64,000 nucleotides of DNA from Laguncularia racemosa (GCA_037954665.1 JBBMOL010000135.1:625001-689000), one strand, 5' to 3'. Positions 10,909 through 23,226 are shown, counted from the first letter of the stretch. Notes: generated from the letters alone by a model not told the origin. A program made the numbers and translations.

Positions 10909-12448
10909 TGATCCACGCAAAAAGAGATATAAAATGAGCGTGAATAAATACCGGCAAGTGTACCGGATCGGATCAAGTAATATAGTGAGAAAAGAGTGTC
11001 GAACCACGAAGATTGATTAAGTAATAGACCTTTATCAATTTCTACTATTATTTAGGCAATAATGTTTGATGAGAATTGAATGAATTATGCTAAATGCTCA
11101 AAAAGAGAATTATGTTTGAAAAATGATGAATTGATGGTGGGAAATAGAATCCACCCTAATTCTACTAATCATATTGCCTTCATGTTATAATAACTCATAG
11201 CTATATGGATTTTCACAAGAAATTAACAAAACCTTAATCCTTTATCAAGTTTTGAAGTAATGTTACCCCAATTTAATTTAATAGCTCCCGCTAATTAAAA
11301 TCAAATGAGGATTCTAATTCACAATCATAAATTTCCCAATTATATGATTGCGTAATATCTTTAAAATAATTTCTCCTAATCCCTTAGTGAAAAATTTAAT
11401 AAAAATATTACATGAAACACTTAGGTCAATTTCTAATAAAATTCAATAACGATGCTTCCACATGAATGATTAAATCTTACTTTGGAATTCCTGATAAAAC
11501 CTAAATTTCTCTTTCGAGTCATTTACATTTCTATGCATTGATTTCAATTCAAAATACAATTCATAGCAGGACTTCTTATATGAAAATTCCGCATATCTAT
11601 ATGTCCTATAACATGAATACAATGATCATTTTAGTTTGAATTATGGCTTCATCATGTTTCCACAAGGATGATTTAGAACATTATAGTATGAATTGCATAA
11701 AAACAATTGAAATAAATAGGTGCAATGGAATTCATATTGAACAACAAGAATAAACTAATAAATGGCATAAAAGAAAATAAAGTAAATGAAACAATAGCTA
11801 TAATCTTCAAGAACTTCAATCTTCCAAAATGATTCCTCGAATTCTTCAATTGAAAGCAAACTTCAGCAAAATAACTTTCTTTCTTCAAACTAAAATTTGG
11901 AATAACATGAAATGTAAAGGAATTAAAGAAAATATAAAATCCTAAAGTTCCTAAGGGAATTCTAATGATTTCAAAGAAAGACAAAGGATGTTAAACAAAG
12001 AATCAAAACAAAAGGATTCTCAAACAAAAGGGATGCTTCCAAGGTTCACACAAGGGGCCTATTTATAGATCCAAAGAGGAGGAGGATAAGGTTGATCTGA
12101 TGAGGAGTTGAGTAAGCAAATTAATTAAGATACGATTTTGGAGAGATTTTCGCAATGGATATCCGGGGAGTAATGAAGGCCGGCTCAAGGCCGGCTTTAA
12201 GGCCGGCGGCTTTAATGCTTTTTGAGGTCGGTTTAATATAGGCCGGTGGCCTTCCGTGCAATCCTCCGCTCGCTTCTTCAATTTTGTGAAAAACTCCTCC
12301 AATTAACTTGTAATTTACTTTTGAGTCCTCAAAACCTGAATTTTCACAATAAACACCATTAAATATCATTTCTTTATATTTTCTTATAATATTGAAATAA
12401 ATTTAATATAAGTCCAAAAGAAAATATAAGTATAATGTGATCTTATCA
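10909..12448 (-). repeat. 5' LTR of element A
   Basis: A 1,540-bp partner of 2650-4231; ends are TG…CA on the element strand. It holds the U3 promoter that would drive the element. It differs from the 3' LTR by roughly 1.2% and by a 42-bp loss within the GGCCGGC block, where short repeats invite slippage. Confidence 0.95.
12060..12067 (-). promoter_or_regulatory. TATA box of LTR A
   Basis: TATAAATA on the minus strand, followed by GGCCCC; the same box is at 3801-3808 in the 3' LTR. The position, just downstream of the CCGG block, fits a retrotransposon U3 promoter. Confidence 0.7.
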
Positions 12449-12453
12449 GATGG
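12449..12453. repeat. TSD GATGG, right copy, of element A
   Basis: Exact copy of 2645-2649, immediately outside the 5' LTR. Beyond it the interrupted RT of element O resumes. Confidence 0.93.
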
Positions 12454-13550
12454 CTTGTGAATCTACACATATCCTCTAACTTTCATCCTTTTCGGGGTAT
12501 GAAGTGTGAGTATATTATGTGGTTTAAGGCTCTTGATAGTAAAGCTTTTCTATTGGAATTCATCCATTTGCCTCTTCAACATTATATGCTCAATAGGATT
12601 CATCTTGTAGACAAATAAATCAGGCAAGTTTGATTTGTAAACTATGTTTATAATATGTTGATTGTCACACATGGGTGGAAACCTATCAGGAAGCTCTTCA
12701 AGGCTAAAGTCCTTGAACTCAACAAGTAAAGGTTCACTTCTACTAGCAAGCTTAATTTTAATTCAAACTGATCAACTTCTTTAACCACCAAAGCTTATGG
12801 AATACTTTCTTTAAACTCAATTTTAACTCTTGCATTTAACACATGAAGGTGTTTCTTGAGTTTTGTGGCACTAAATATCCCTTCATTGGTATTGACCAAA
12901 TTAAGCTTGAATTTTTACCATCATGAATCAATATATAAGTATTAAAGTGTCACATCGAATGTTATCTATATATGTAGAAATATAGGAACTAAGTAGAGTG
13001 AATATAATATGGTTTTATTACCATAGTTACCTTGTAAGGGTTAAGGAGTGATTAGAGATTAAGACTTTATTTAGAAATGGCAAACTAGGAAACTACATTC
13101 AAGTTGCTACCCCCATCAATAGTTACCTTACAATTGTGGTCATTGCTTTTCATGAAGTAGTGTATTGTACTTGTCATTTTCCAATCATCCTTCTTCTTAA
13201 GTTAGGTAAAGAGACACCTAATAACATTCATACTACTTCATCATAATTAAGACTAATGTCATCCCCATCACTAGCACCCTCCACAAGACTATGATCTAAT
13301 GCCCCACATTCATCATTGTCTAATGGCTTTCACTCTCTAACATAAAAGGTTCCTAAGTAGGCATTTATAGGCAAAATAACTATGAGCATTGATTAGAATT
13401 AGCCCTAAGAATCATCTCTATCTTTAGTTACAAAAGTGTTGTTAGACTTTAGTGCTGCAAGAGCACTCTTAGTGGACCTATTGACTCGCTTACCAAGATT
13501 AAAACTCCTAGTAACTTACTCCTTATTGGTCTTAGTTAACAATTAAGAGG
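12449..13550 (-). pseudogene. Element O: gag/protease/RT start, right part
   Basis: Continues the old gypsy pol upstream of the insertion. On the minus strand, 12640-12449 reads as the RT entry (YKMNPIEH, then PKRMKVRGYV in the KKDG…RMCVD position). 12740-12640 gives LPD-FPP with the family's following residues. 12960-12740 is the protease-RT linker, and a protease site DGGSN is encoded at 13103-13117. Between about 13150 and 13550 the acidic gag-protease joint (EGASDGDDIS) is readable, but the zinc knuckle is not. Stops are frequent. With 2060-2649 it is one chromovirus-like element, probably already inactive when A inserted. Confidence 0.75.
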
Positions 13551-14444
13551 AACTAAACTATTGATACAAAATTTCATCTTTTTTTTTTCTAAACATGTTT
13601 AAAAATCCCCTTTTAATTACTATTAGTGGTTTTGATTAAGTATTGCAATGAAAATATTAAGTACACATTAAAAAAAAATAAATGATGAAAAAATGTAAAA
13701 GATTAAGGATTAAGAAGATTAGGTAAGCAATTTATAATGGTTCTATCTTATTTGTCAATCCACTCTTCCAACCTCCACAATTAGAAACTTGGTCATTTTC
13801 ATTGATATCACTCACAATGTCAAAATTTCAAATCTTTAAGGTTACAAATTGCTAACCACCTTAACACAATTACTCACTACTTTGTCTCACTTAACTTCAC
13901 CTAAGCTAATTATATAGAACTATGGTGAAATGTAACCTATCAACATAAATGAACTTTCTCATAAGTTTTGTAGTCATACGAAAAATAAAGCTTATATTCC
14001 TCTACAAGATTAGTGCTTTAACATAACACAAAAAAGATCACTATTTGCTTCAATATGTCTTTTCTCTCTTTTTCTTCTATTATGTCCATCTCATGCTTAT
14101 GTCCTATATTTATAGATGAATTGTAGTGACCATTAGTAATATTCTCTTCCTTGATCATAGCTATCAATATTCTGCTTTAATTTCTTCAATTTTGTCAAAA
14201 ATATCTCTTCTTCAATTCTCTTCTTTCAATTTGAATTTGCAATATTTGATCATAAGAGTCAGGTGTAGTTCTCTTCTATTAATTCAAATTTGTAGTATTT
14301 AATCATAGCAATCAAGCATAGTTGATGTTAACAATCTCTTCATAATATTTCAAAATATTACCTTGTTAGTCAATGACCAAATAATTGTCTTTCCTTTAAT
14401 ACGCTTCCTACTTAAGAAAATTATCATTTTCATGATATAATAAC
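13551..14444. other. Unassigned, possible LTR of element O
   Basis: No coding similarity seen. It lies where the 5' leader and LTR of O should be, and a minus-strand TATAAATA at 14107-14114 resembles the LTR promoters elsewhere in the window. No partner LTR was found at the other side, so the assignment is weak. Confidence 0.35.
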
Positions 14445-14953
14445 TGTAAAGGGCTAAATCCGATTTGTGGGCTTTTAGCCTGATATTTTAATGGATTTGA
14501 CTCTTTACGTTAAGTTGATAGGGCTTAAAGAGTGAAGTCCATTTTTTTGGAATGATAAGAGGTGATTAGGCATGGTGAGCTTAGGGTAAAGCTTGTTGGA
14601 TTGGCCAGTTCGATCCACTAATGGGCCTAAACCCATGAAAAGCCTAAATATGGGCTTATTCACTCACAATTGTTGATCTTCATCACTATTCGACGGATGA
14701 AATTCAAATAAAAATTCTATAAACACCCAATGCATCCTCATTCAAAGGGGACACTTCTTTAGAAAAATGTTGTTACTCTTGAAAACATTCACTTATCGCC
14801 ATAGTGTAGAGCCTCATTTGAGATCTCCTACTCCTCCTCTCCATCTTATTTACCCCTTGATCATCCTCATATGTGATGCTTCTCTCGTTAGGCTATGTAT
14901 AAAGCATTCCTACGCAACATGGATGTAACCCTACACTCAAGCCCCTACCCCCA
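14445..14953 (+). repeat. Probable 5' LTR of element R
   Basis: Starts TGTAAAGGGC, ends about CCCCA, and is followed by a tRNA-type primer site and then a gag-like frame. A TATA-like sequence (TATAAACA) lies at about 14718-14726. No 3' copy was found, so the borders rest on the TG…CA ends and the primer site alone. Confidence 0.5.
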
Positions 14954-14960
14954 AATTTAT

Positions 14961-14980
14961 TTGGTGACTCTATTGAGGAA
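14961..14980 (+). other. Primer-binding site of element R
   Basis: ttggtgactctattgaggaa resembles the TTTGGCGACTCCACTGGGGA site usual in Tat/Ogre elements (described in the literature as tRNA-Arg in Ogre). Several C-to-T or G-to-A changes are visible. Confidence 0.6.
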
Positions 14981-14996
14981 TTAAGAAGCTGACAAC

Positions 14997-16519
14997 ATGG
15001 TACCTCTAAGGAGAAGGATATCTGACTCTACTGACAGAAACAATTAAGAACTATACATTGATGTTGAAATTGCTAAACAAATCACACTTGCCCTTAGTGA
15101 TGCAAACTAAGGAAATACTACACTAAAGGGTACACCAATTAAAGCTCAAGTAATGCAAGTGATCCAAGAGAACAATAGGAAGATGGATCTCTTTATCACT
15201 ATGATGACTCAATTCATGCTTGCTATGGTTGTTGTTGCTAATGCGCATTAAGGTATGGCCTTACTAAATCCTATACATGTTACATCACAGCGTACTCTTT
15301 AAGCAACTCGGCAAATTAACTTTCCTATTGTCAATGAACAAGTTGCAACTGAAGAGCAAGCTCTAGCCTAAGAACTTGTACCCAACATAACACCAAGCTA
15401 CTGTGGTGAGGGAGATAGGGCTTTAAATTAGGGGGCCTTCATCTTCCCATAGTACTCCATGCATTACTATTACTAAACATGTGAATCACCCTAACCCTAT
15501 CCTTGTCACACTAGCAGAGCCTGGAGCTTTTGTTCAAGGAGATTCATTTGTTACTAAAGAAGATTAGATGCATATCTAAGAGTGATACAAGTGAAGTCCA
15601 CCATAGGGGTTCTAGAACTAAAGCACCTTTATCATCAACGAGTCGCTACAAAACCTTACCCAAAGGACTATGTGAGTCTTAAGTTCATGCTCTTTAATGG
15701 CAAGGAGCATTTGCTAAAGTTTATCGAGACGCTAGTAGTCTACGGATTGGACGAAGACCTAAAACTTAAGGAATTCTCTAGGTCTCTCACAGAGAAGGCA
15801 CATATGTGGTATGTTAATCTTCCTCCAGGTTCAGTAGACTCGTAGGGGAGCATGTGCAAGATGTTACTAGAAATTTTTTTTGCAACTAAAGAAAGAGTAA
15901 CTCTCACCGACATGGGAAGAATCCATCAAAAGTTAAGGGAAGACCTCATAGACTACATTGAACTATTTAAAGAGCGCTCCTTTGATATTTAGGATATTTG
16001 TGATGAAAGGGAGTTGGTAAAGATTTGCATATAGGGGATGTTTACTGAGTGTGCCATTCATTGGGAGAATTTTTCTTTGCTTTTGTTTATAGCATTGGTT
16101 AGAAATGTGTAAGGAACCAATAACTTGGTTGTAAGACAAAGGGTGAATATGCAAGGTTCAATAAACGAGGGCCATCCATGAATTCCATTTAAGGAGAGGA
16201 TTCCAAGGTAGGAAAGAAGCTTAGAGTGGAGAAATCTAAGTTTGAAAATTTAACATACCCTTACCGAATGGGTAAGGTGCATGCGATGCTTAACGTATGG
16301 CTATGAGATGGACATAGCAAGCTCTTGAGAGTGGAGCATCTTCTTACCCTTGAAAAGAGGAATGATCTAAAGTTCTACAAATTTCATAGAATTGTAGGTC
16401 ATTCCACTAAGGATTATTTTACCATGAAGAAGATATTTGGCAAGAGGGTATGGATTGGGGAGCTTGTCTTTAAAGATAACAATATCCGTAACAATCCTCT
16501 TTTAGCTCATAATAGTTAA
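14997..16519 (+). pseudogene. Element R gag
   Basis: Starts at ATG 14997 after the primer site. The core at 15582-15845 contains YPKDYVSLKFMLFNGKEH, FSRSLTEKAHMWYVNLPPG and, past a stop, a TKERVTLTDM segment, in the order of the gag domain of Tat elements. The 3' part, 16325-16519, has CKFH-like residues changed to KFYKFHRIVGHSTKD and then F-GKRVWIGELVFKDN, a decayed zinc-binding segment before protease. Numerous stops and shifts; dead. Confidence 0.72.
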
Positions 16520-16581
16520 CATGGGGTAGTGAATGCCATCACTCATGACCGTACTACTATGGAAACAAATGATGAGCTACC

Positions 16582-17145
16582 TTGCCCTCCTGTTGTTGTC
16601 GCACTATGAAAACATTAAGTTCTAGAAATTTCTTTAACCTTCTTGGGTTTGATGAGAAGGCCAAGCTTACAACAACTACTGCATTTATGTTAATCTTAGA
16701 AAATCAATATACGAAGTGTAGTGTAACAAAACTTGTGAGAAGAAGGGCCTGTGCACAAGAAAACACAATTTTATTCACTGACATTGACATGTATGTCAAG
16801 GGTTCAAATCATAATCATTCTCTTTATGTCGAAGGTACACTTAATGGCTATTTAGTGAAGAGAACATTCATTGACACTAGTTATTCCTTAAATATCATGC
16901 CAATGTCTACCTTCTAAGCTACTAGAATGAATAATCAATGACTTGTGAGACAACCTATCTTGGTGAATGGCTTCAGTCATTCTCCCACAAAAACACTAAG
17001 ACAGACTAATCTAGATCTCAAGGTTAGCCCTATCCATGTTTCTATTACTTTCCACATGATCGATGCACTTATATCCTACCACTTGCTTATAGGAAGAATA
17101 TGGTTGCATGATCACAATTTAATTCCCTTAATGTTACATCAATGA
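16582..17145 (+). pseudogene. Element R aspartic protease
   Basis: The active-site region is FIDTSYSLNIMPMSTF near 16869-16914, where the family has D-T/S-G; here the glycine is replaced. A stop follows, and the second half has HVSITFHMIDA and SYHLLIGRIWLHDH, the conserved protease C-terminus of this lineage. The substituted active site suggests it was lost early or decayed afterwards. Confidence 0.72.
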
Positions 17146-17539
17146 AGGACATAACCTTCTTTGATAAGTTTGCTAAAGAAGAAGAGATGGCTATTACGAG
17201 GCGTACTAGCATTCCATTACCCACATGGGACGAGATCCAATAAGCTAGCAATAGAAGAGAAGAATGCACAAATGCCATGGAGGTAGGAAAAAAAAATAAG
17301 AAATCAACTAAAATTGAAAGTTATGTCAGGGAGGATGGGCGAATGGTGTACTGCTTATGACAGTCACAAGGGTTTGAGGAGGTATGCTTATCCTCGTTAG
17401 ATCCCATACAACTTCAAGATGTTCAACTTATACCACATCAATTATAGGATCAAATAAAACCTCAAGTTGAGGAGATAGAAGAATTAAATCTAGCACAACC
17501 TAGAGAGTCGCCATAGCTAATCTTCATTAGAAAAAGTCC

Positions 17540-18460
17540 ATTACATGAAATAAAGGCACCCCTTATAAAGTTATTCAAGAAATACAGAAACGCGTTTGCA
17601 TGGAGATATGAGGAAATGTCAGGACTCAATCCTAGTTTGGTTGTGCATAGATTAAATGTCACCTTGAGTGTTGAACCATTGAAGCAAACACAAAGGATCT
17701 TCCTTCCTAATATCAAGATATAAATCAAGTAAGAGATTGAAAAGTTACTCCATGCTAATTTTATCAAGCCAATTGAACATCTTGTGTGGTTGGCTAACGT
17801 CATACTAGTGAGGAAGAAGAATGGCTAAATATGCGTTTGCATTGATTTTTAAGATTTAAATAAGGCTTGTTTGAAGGATGATTTTTCTTTGCCATATATT
17901 GACATGCTGGTAGATGCAATTGTGGGGCATGAGTTATTCTCATTTATGGATGGTTTCCATGGCTATAACCAAATCAAAATAGCCATTGAAGATGCTAAGC
18001 GTACTAGATTTAGAATGCTAGTTGGAAATTTCTATTACACTATCATGCCTCTTAGACTTAAGAATGCGGGTACGACCTATTAAAGGGCTCTAATTGCCAT
18101 ATTTCATGGTATGATGCATGACTGCATGGGGGACAATGTTGATGATATTGTCATCAAGTCAAGGAGAGCACCTAATCACTTAATCCACCTACAAAAAGTT
18201 TTTGAACAGTGTTGGTTGTATAAACTCCATGTGAATCCCTTGAAATGAGTTTTTGGTGTGGCTTTAGGGAAGTTTCAAAGATTTGTGGTGTATAGAAAAG
18301 GAATTGATGTCGACCTAACAAAAATCAAAGCTATACTATCCATGTTGTCTCCTATTACCCTACAAGAATTAAAAACCATCATGAGCAAGGTTTCTTATAT
18401 CAGGATATTTGTGCCAGTACTTGTAAAGATTTCATATCCCTTACATTAGTTGATGAAGAA
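17540..18460 (+). pseudogene. Element R reverse transcriptase
   Basis: RT of the Tat branch. FKKYRNAFAWRYEEM and the NPSLVVHRLNV entry lie at 17566-17660. LVRKKNG and an RMCVD-position ICVCIDF follow, then DLNKACLKDDFSLPYID. After that come FMDGFHGYNQIKIA with the first catalytic D, IMPLRLKNAGTTY, and NVDDIVIKS at about 18133-18160 in the YVDD position. The thumb/connection is at 18258-18449 (FGVALGKFQRF, ITLQELK). Tyrosine of the usual YVDD is Asn here. About ten stops. Confidence 0.8.
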
Positions 18461-19400
18461 AGGCACTTTATTTGAGTCGGACCAAATATATGAAGAAGTG
18501 ATTCAAAAGATCAAAGGCATATTGGTTTCTCCTCACCATGATAATGCCGATAAAGGGTTTGCCATTAATTTTGTATTTGACTTCCACTAATAAGTCCATT
18601 AAGGCCCTTTTTGCATAGGAGATAGACTACAAAGAGCGACCTGTGTATTATTTGAGTTGTACTCTTTAAGGGAGTGACATCAATTACCTAACTTGTGAAA
18701 AGCAATGTCTCACACTAGTATTTACCATATAAAAGTTTTGACATTATTTCCTAGTACACCATATTAATTTAGTCACTCAATCAAGCCCCATCAAATATTT
18801 ATTATCTTGGCCAGCCTTATTTGGTAAGATTGCAGAATGCTTACTTCTTTTTGGAGAGTTTGACATTTCAATTCAGTCTCCTAAAGCCATCAAATCACAA
18901 GCATTGGTTAATCTACTAGCGCACTTCCCAAATGCGCGAGAGAACACAACTATAGAAACCATACCAACGGAATTTCATGAAGATTATTGGATGATCAAGA
19001 TAGAAGGTGAATGGTTACTTTAGTTTGATGGCTTTGTAGCAAGTAAAGGTTAGGGGAGCAAGAGTTGTGTTGGCTTCACTTGAAGGTCAGGAAATACCAT
19101 TGGCATTTAAACTTGATTTTACTGTACCAATAATGAAGTTGAATATGAAGCTCTTTTAATTGGAATGATGTTTGCATAAGAGATAGAGCTCATTGGCTAT
19201 GTATTCGAGGTGATTCCAATCTGATCATCAAACAAGCCAATGGCAAGTTTTCACTTAAAGAAACTGCACTTACACCTCATAAGGCTATAGTGCAAGCTCT
19301 AGTGATAAAGTTTTAGTTAGTTCATTATGAGAACATAACTTAATCTATGAATAGGTATGTAAATGCTTTAGCCACATTAGCATTGAAGGTTCCAATTCAA
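18461..19400 (+). pseudogene. Element R RNase H and archaeal-type RNase H
   Basis: The first RNase H runs to about 18950: FAINFVFDFH, IDYKERPVYYLSCTL, a YLTCEKQCLTLVF region with the catalytic E, then INLVTQSSPIKYLLSWPA. The second, archaeal-type domain (about 18960-19400) has LKLDFTCTNNEVEYEALLIGM with its E. It ends with a degraded SNLIIKQ-like section and MNRYVNALATLA. Having both domains places R in Tat. Broken throughout. Confidence 0.72.
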
Positions 19401-19414
19401 GAAGTTTGTAACAC

Positions 19415-19850
19415 TTGAGTATTCAAGTACTCAAGAAATCTGTATCATGTACCACATTGAAACTTATCGATGAAGTTGAAGGTGTAAGTAATGATTGGTG
19501 CATTCCAATGAAGAAACAATTAGTGCACCTCGTTGCAGCTTTTATTCCTACACTAAAAGATTTCATTCGCTTGAATGGCATGTTGTATTACAAAGGACCA
19601 AAGGGTGCTTGTCTTGATGTATTGGCACATCTTGTTAGGAAGAAGACATTTCAATAAGGAGATGTTATGCTTCGAGTAGCTAAGCATGTGTGCTAAGGTA
19701 CTTTACCACCAAAGCTTACTCCTAAGTGGGAAGGACCCTTTATTGTTGAAGAGGTCCATGATAGTGGCTATTGCAAACTTTGTAATCTATTAACAGATGC
19801 TATCATTGCTCCTATCAATTTTTAATACATCAAAAATTTTCATATTTAAC
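19415..19850 (+). pseudogene. Element R integrase remnant (core deleted)
   Basis: The frame 19415-19657 is the pre-integrase region (WCIPMKKQLVHLV…, DFIRLNGMLYYKGPKGACLDVLAH). Without any HHCC or DDE segment, the text continues at 19660 with GDVMLRVAKHVC, LTPKWEGPFIVEEVHDSGYCKL, the C-terminal integrase domain. Roughly 0.8-0.9 kb of the normal gene must be missing by comparison with the lineage. The loss would have made R dependent on other copies. Confidence 0.72.
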
Positions 19851-21040
19851 AAGTGAAATGTATACGAGGAGCAAATCAATGAAAATGCAGCTCAAGTCAT
19901 GAGAGCTTGCTTCTAACTTCTTGTTTCAAAACTTTTGTATGTTAAGAAGTTGATAAATATACCATTACATTGCTACAACTCAGTAGTAGATCCATCTCCG
20001 AAATGTGCAACATTTTACCATTTATATCATGGCAATTGGTGAGAGTATTACTTCCGAAACGCGCAGTATAATACCTTTAGCAAACACAATGGTTTTGCTA
20101 GTCAACATATTCTTTAATGATCTCATAAGTAAATTATTGAGTAATGAGTAATACCCCCTTAACAAAAAAAAAAATAGAAAAGAAAGCATAGCTATCCTTT
20201 ATCATTATTCTAAAGAATCGTTGCTTGCATGTGGAGTATTCCTCTTGCATGACTTTTTCTAAAAAAAAGAAAGGGAGGAGTTATCAATATATGAAAGATC
20301 TTGTTCATATTTTTTATGTAAGCATAGCCACATGAGTGTAATCTCTATTAAGTGGGTTACAAACAACATACCATTTGCCAATGTAAGACTATAGTTCATA
20401 AAAAAAAAATCACAAAGATACGAAACAAAGCCGTAATTCAAGGTGAAACCATCATTCATCAAATCAGTCTGCATATGCCATACTAAGTTGAAGGGAAACA
20501 TAATAATTTTTTTTAAAAAAGGTAATGTTCAGTCAAGGACCCACAATTAATCCTACTAAGGAATTAACAACTAAACCACCTAAGCTTATTTCTATCTTAA
20601 GATCAATTTTTGCAAGTTTTGCTAAAATCCTCTTACGACGGTCTACTAAGTCTTAGCAATCTAGCACCTTCTTTACTTCGATCGCAATAGGATCTATGCT
20701 ACCAACCTTGAATTTCAAAGTCCATGCTCCCTCAATACTATCTATGATGAGCTTCAATTCCTTTTCAAATAATGAACTCTAGTGTCTATTCAAAAGAGCC
20801 ATAGTTCACCCAAGCATTGATACCATAGTGGCATTTAATTTAGAACCTTAGTAAATTGCTTCCAATCAAAACTCCCCCTACAACTCATACAAGCACTCCA
20901 ATGAAGGTCAGAGCTATGAATGAATTGTGAACCCATGAAATGAAGCCATTGGCAATACACTTGAGGACCCTCAATTTGTCTTGGCACATCAATGATTAGG
21001 GGAGGAATCATGCCAGGAAGGGTCACAGGTGAGGTGTCCT
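19851..21040. other. 3' region of element R and unassigned DNA
   Basis: 19920-20160 has two similar units around tccatctccgaaatgtgca and acttccgaaacgcgcagt, like the repeated 3' untranslated sequence of Tat elements. A purine run of about 20 bases is at 20259-20278. From 20540 to 21040 I see no family; a 63-codon minus frame at 20835-21026 resembles nothing I know. Confidence 0.4.
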
Positions 21041-22287
21041 TGATAAGCGTTATAAAGTACCTATTATTTATAACAATTATAATAACCTTTTAGTTAGTTC
21101 TCTTATATTTTGTATAGATGTTGCAGTTAATCACTCTTTACTTTGATTTCAGAGCTTTGAAATATCATTTATGATTTAATAGAAGAATTAAGTGAAATTT
21201 GAAGAAAAGAATATCAATTTTATAAGATTAGGAAGCTTGATATGGTGAAGAACACAATCATGTCTAATGCTGTGTAGAATCGGATAAGTAACCGTGCATG
21301 CAACTGTGTAAGCAGACGTATAGCATGAAATAGGCAAGAACATGCCCTTGTTAGAGGGCATGTTAAAGGCACTATTTAGAAAAAATGGTACATGGGTAAT
21401 AGCAAGATCGTGTTATGATTGTACTGCCAAGCTGATGGTGATATAAGGCAACAAATTCACAGTAGAGAGATTACTAGATAGTAGAGTATTATAATAGACT
21501 ATTAGAGATTAATAGTAGCATAGCAATAGATTTTTAGTTTTAGGTTTTAATGCTTTTCATTATGTACTCTTTTGATTTTGCTACTTTTATATTTAATATG
21601 TTGCTAGCTTAAAGTTTCCTTTATACTTAAGTATGATGAACCCTAGAATGAATACAAAAATCTTTTAATTTATTATTCAATAAATTATTTGTCATTCTCG
21701 TGTCTCAATTATGTGTTCTTCATTTCTTTCAATTTAATATTGTCAACGTATTAATTTAGAGTTTGATTTCATATATAGCAATCAAGAGATCCTATATTTA
21801 ATTAGAAGGAGTTGTACACAATCCTAGAGATACGATGATGTGAATCTTCTGGATTAAGGTTAAACCTAATAGTGGAGTTTATAGATAGATTGTAATGTAA
21901 TTTTAGGGGTTTTAATTAGGAAGAGGTTCGAATTAATCAAGCTGGAATTAAGAATTAGTAGACTCGAGAGAGTTATTAGTTTAATTTAGGAATTCCCATG
22001 GTCCAATAATACAATAAGGAAATTGAATAATAATTAGTTAACTACATTAGTAATTCTAGAGGGATTTAATATCTAGGTACAATTTTAATGATTAATTTTT
22101 CCTTAGTTTATTCATTGTTAATTTTATTCACTCACTTAATTTTGTTGATTAGATAATAAGAAAAAAGGGTAATTACTAGTGATCATAATCCTTGTGAGAT
22201 TGACATTCGATATCTATATCCACTATACTATAGAATTGATAGATGCACTTTCCTACAGGTTTATGGTAGTAGGATAGACCAATACCA
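21041..22287 (+). repeat. 5' LTR of element B
   Basis: Starts TGATAAGCGT and ends about ATACCA, directly before a degenerate tRNA-Asp primer site; about 1.25 kb. The start and end are typical of Athila LTRs. There is no partner LTR in the window to confirm the border. Confidence 0.65.
21339..21364. repeat. Inverted repeat in LTR B
   Basis: A perfect 10-base stem, aacatgccct / agggcatgtt, with a 6-base loop, in the U3 part of the LTR. It could fold in RNA or be chance; no terminator role is implied. Confidence 0.6.
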
Positions 22288-22290
22288 AGT

Positions 22291-22313
22291 TTTTGGCATC
22301 ATTGCCAAAGATT
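22291..22313 (+). other. Primer-binding site of element B, decayed
   Basis: tttggcatcattgccaaaga corresponds to the tRNA-Asp site TTTGGCGCCGTTGCCGGGGA with G-to-A and C-to-T changes. It follows the LTR end by about four bases. Confidence 0.65.
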
Positions 22314-23226
22314 AGGATACTAGGAACACCTATATCTTGTTAATCGAATCATTATTTTTTTTATTGCTTACTTTTCATTAATCTCTATTTTCTATAATTT
22401 CAGTTTTTCTTCTATTATTTATGCCTAAGGGGCACAGTAGAGCAAGTCAAAGATATCAAGTTTAGGTTGAAGACTCGTACAATAATCAATCAATTAATAT
22501 AGCCAACGATCAAGATGAGAGAATGATGTTTGACTACACAAGACCAACACTTCCTAAAGTTAATTCAAGTGTTGCTAGGCTTGCAATTGCAGCCAAGAAC
22601 TTTGAAATTAAACCTAATATTATTCAAATAGTTCAATAATTCATTCAATTTGATGGGTTGTAAGATGAAGATCTAAATGCACACATTGCTAACTTTCTAG
22701 AAATCTATGACACCTTCAAAATTAATGGGGCCACAAATGACACCATCAAGTTACGACTTTTCCCTTTTTTCTTATAAAATAAATCTAAACAATAGTTGAA
22801 TTCTCTTTTAAGGGGTTTGATCACCACATGGGAATAGATGGTAGAAAAATTCTAGGCTAAGTATTTTCCACTAGCAATGACTACAAAATTACATAATGAT
22901 ATCTCTTCTTATGCTCAAAGATTTTGAGATGCTATATGATACATAAGAGAGATATTGATGTGCCTAAGATCCAATTACAAGCACACAATGCAATTTAAGA
23001 TTAGATTGAATGATATACGATCAAAATGGCATGAACCCTAATTGAAGATGGAACTCAAAAATGGCATGAAAAGGATAAAAAAGAAAAGAACTAATTCCTT
23101 ACCAAATATTATGCACTAGTTGGAATCAGGTTTGATTTTGATGTTGTTGATATTACACACAACACAATCAAAATCCACTCGCCACAAATTCTAGGAGAAT
23201 TTGATAAGAGCAATTACGTGAAAGGA

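Larger units (their letters stand above)
2650..12448 (-). mobile_element. Element A: complete Athila LTR retrotransposon
   Basis: A 9.8-kb element on the minus strand with two LTRs, a tRNA-Asp primer site, gag, protease, RT, RNase H, integrase and a purine tract, in Ty3/gypsy order. LTRs begin TG and end CA on the element strand. The TSD is GATGG on both sides. The Athila lineage is shown by the DSGASINLMP protease site, the RT with an FMDDF box, the tRNA-Asp primer site and the long gag; the extra ORF of some Athila elements is absent. The LTRs differ by roughly 18 substitutions in 1,540 bases plus one 42-bp gap, so insertion was recent. Even so, the coding region has at least six frameshifts and several stops. 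It sits inside the RT gene of the older element O. Confidence 0.93.
14445..19850 (+). mobile_element. Element R: degraded Tat/Ogre-type retrotransposon
   Basis: Plus strand, old. Order: probable LTR, primer site, gag, protease, RT, RNase H, a second archaeal-type RNase H, and the C-terminus of integrase. The second RNase H is the hallmark of the Tat branch (Ogre/Retand). Stops occur in every domain. The integrase zinc region and catalytic core are absent: the segment before integrase ends near 19657 and the C-terminal domain starts at once. The 3' end is not defined; a purine run at 20259-20278 is a candidate tract, but no LTR follows. Confidence 0.78.

Noticed and set aside
20835..21026. 63-codon minus frame as a possible host gene fragment
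   Set aside because: No recognisable family, no flanking exons, and surrounding DNA is repeat-derived; left as unassigned.
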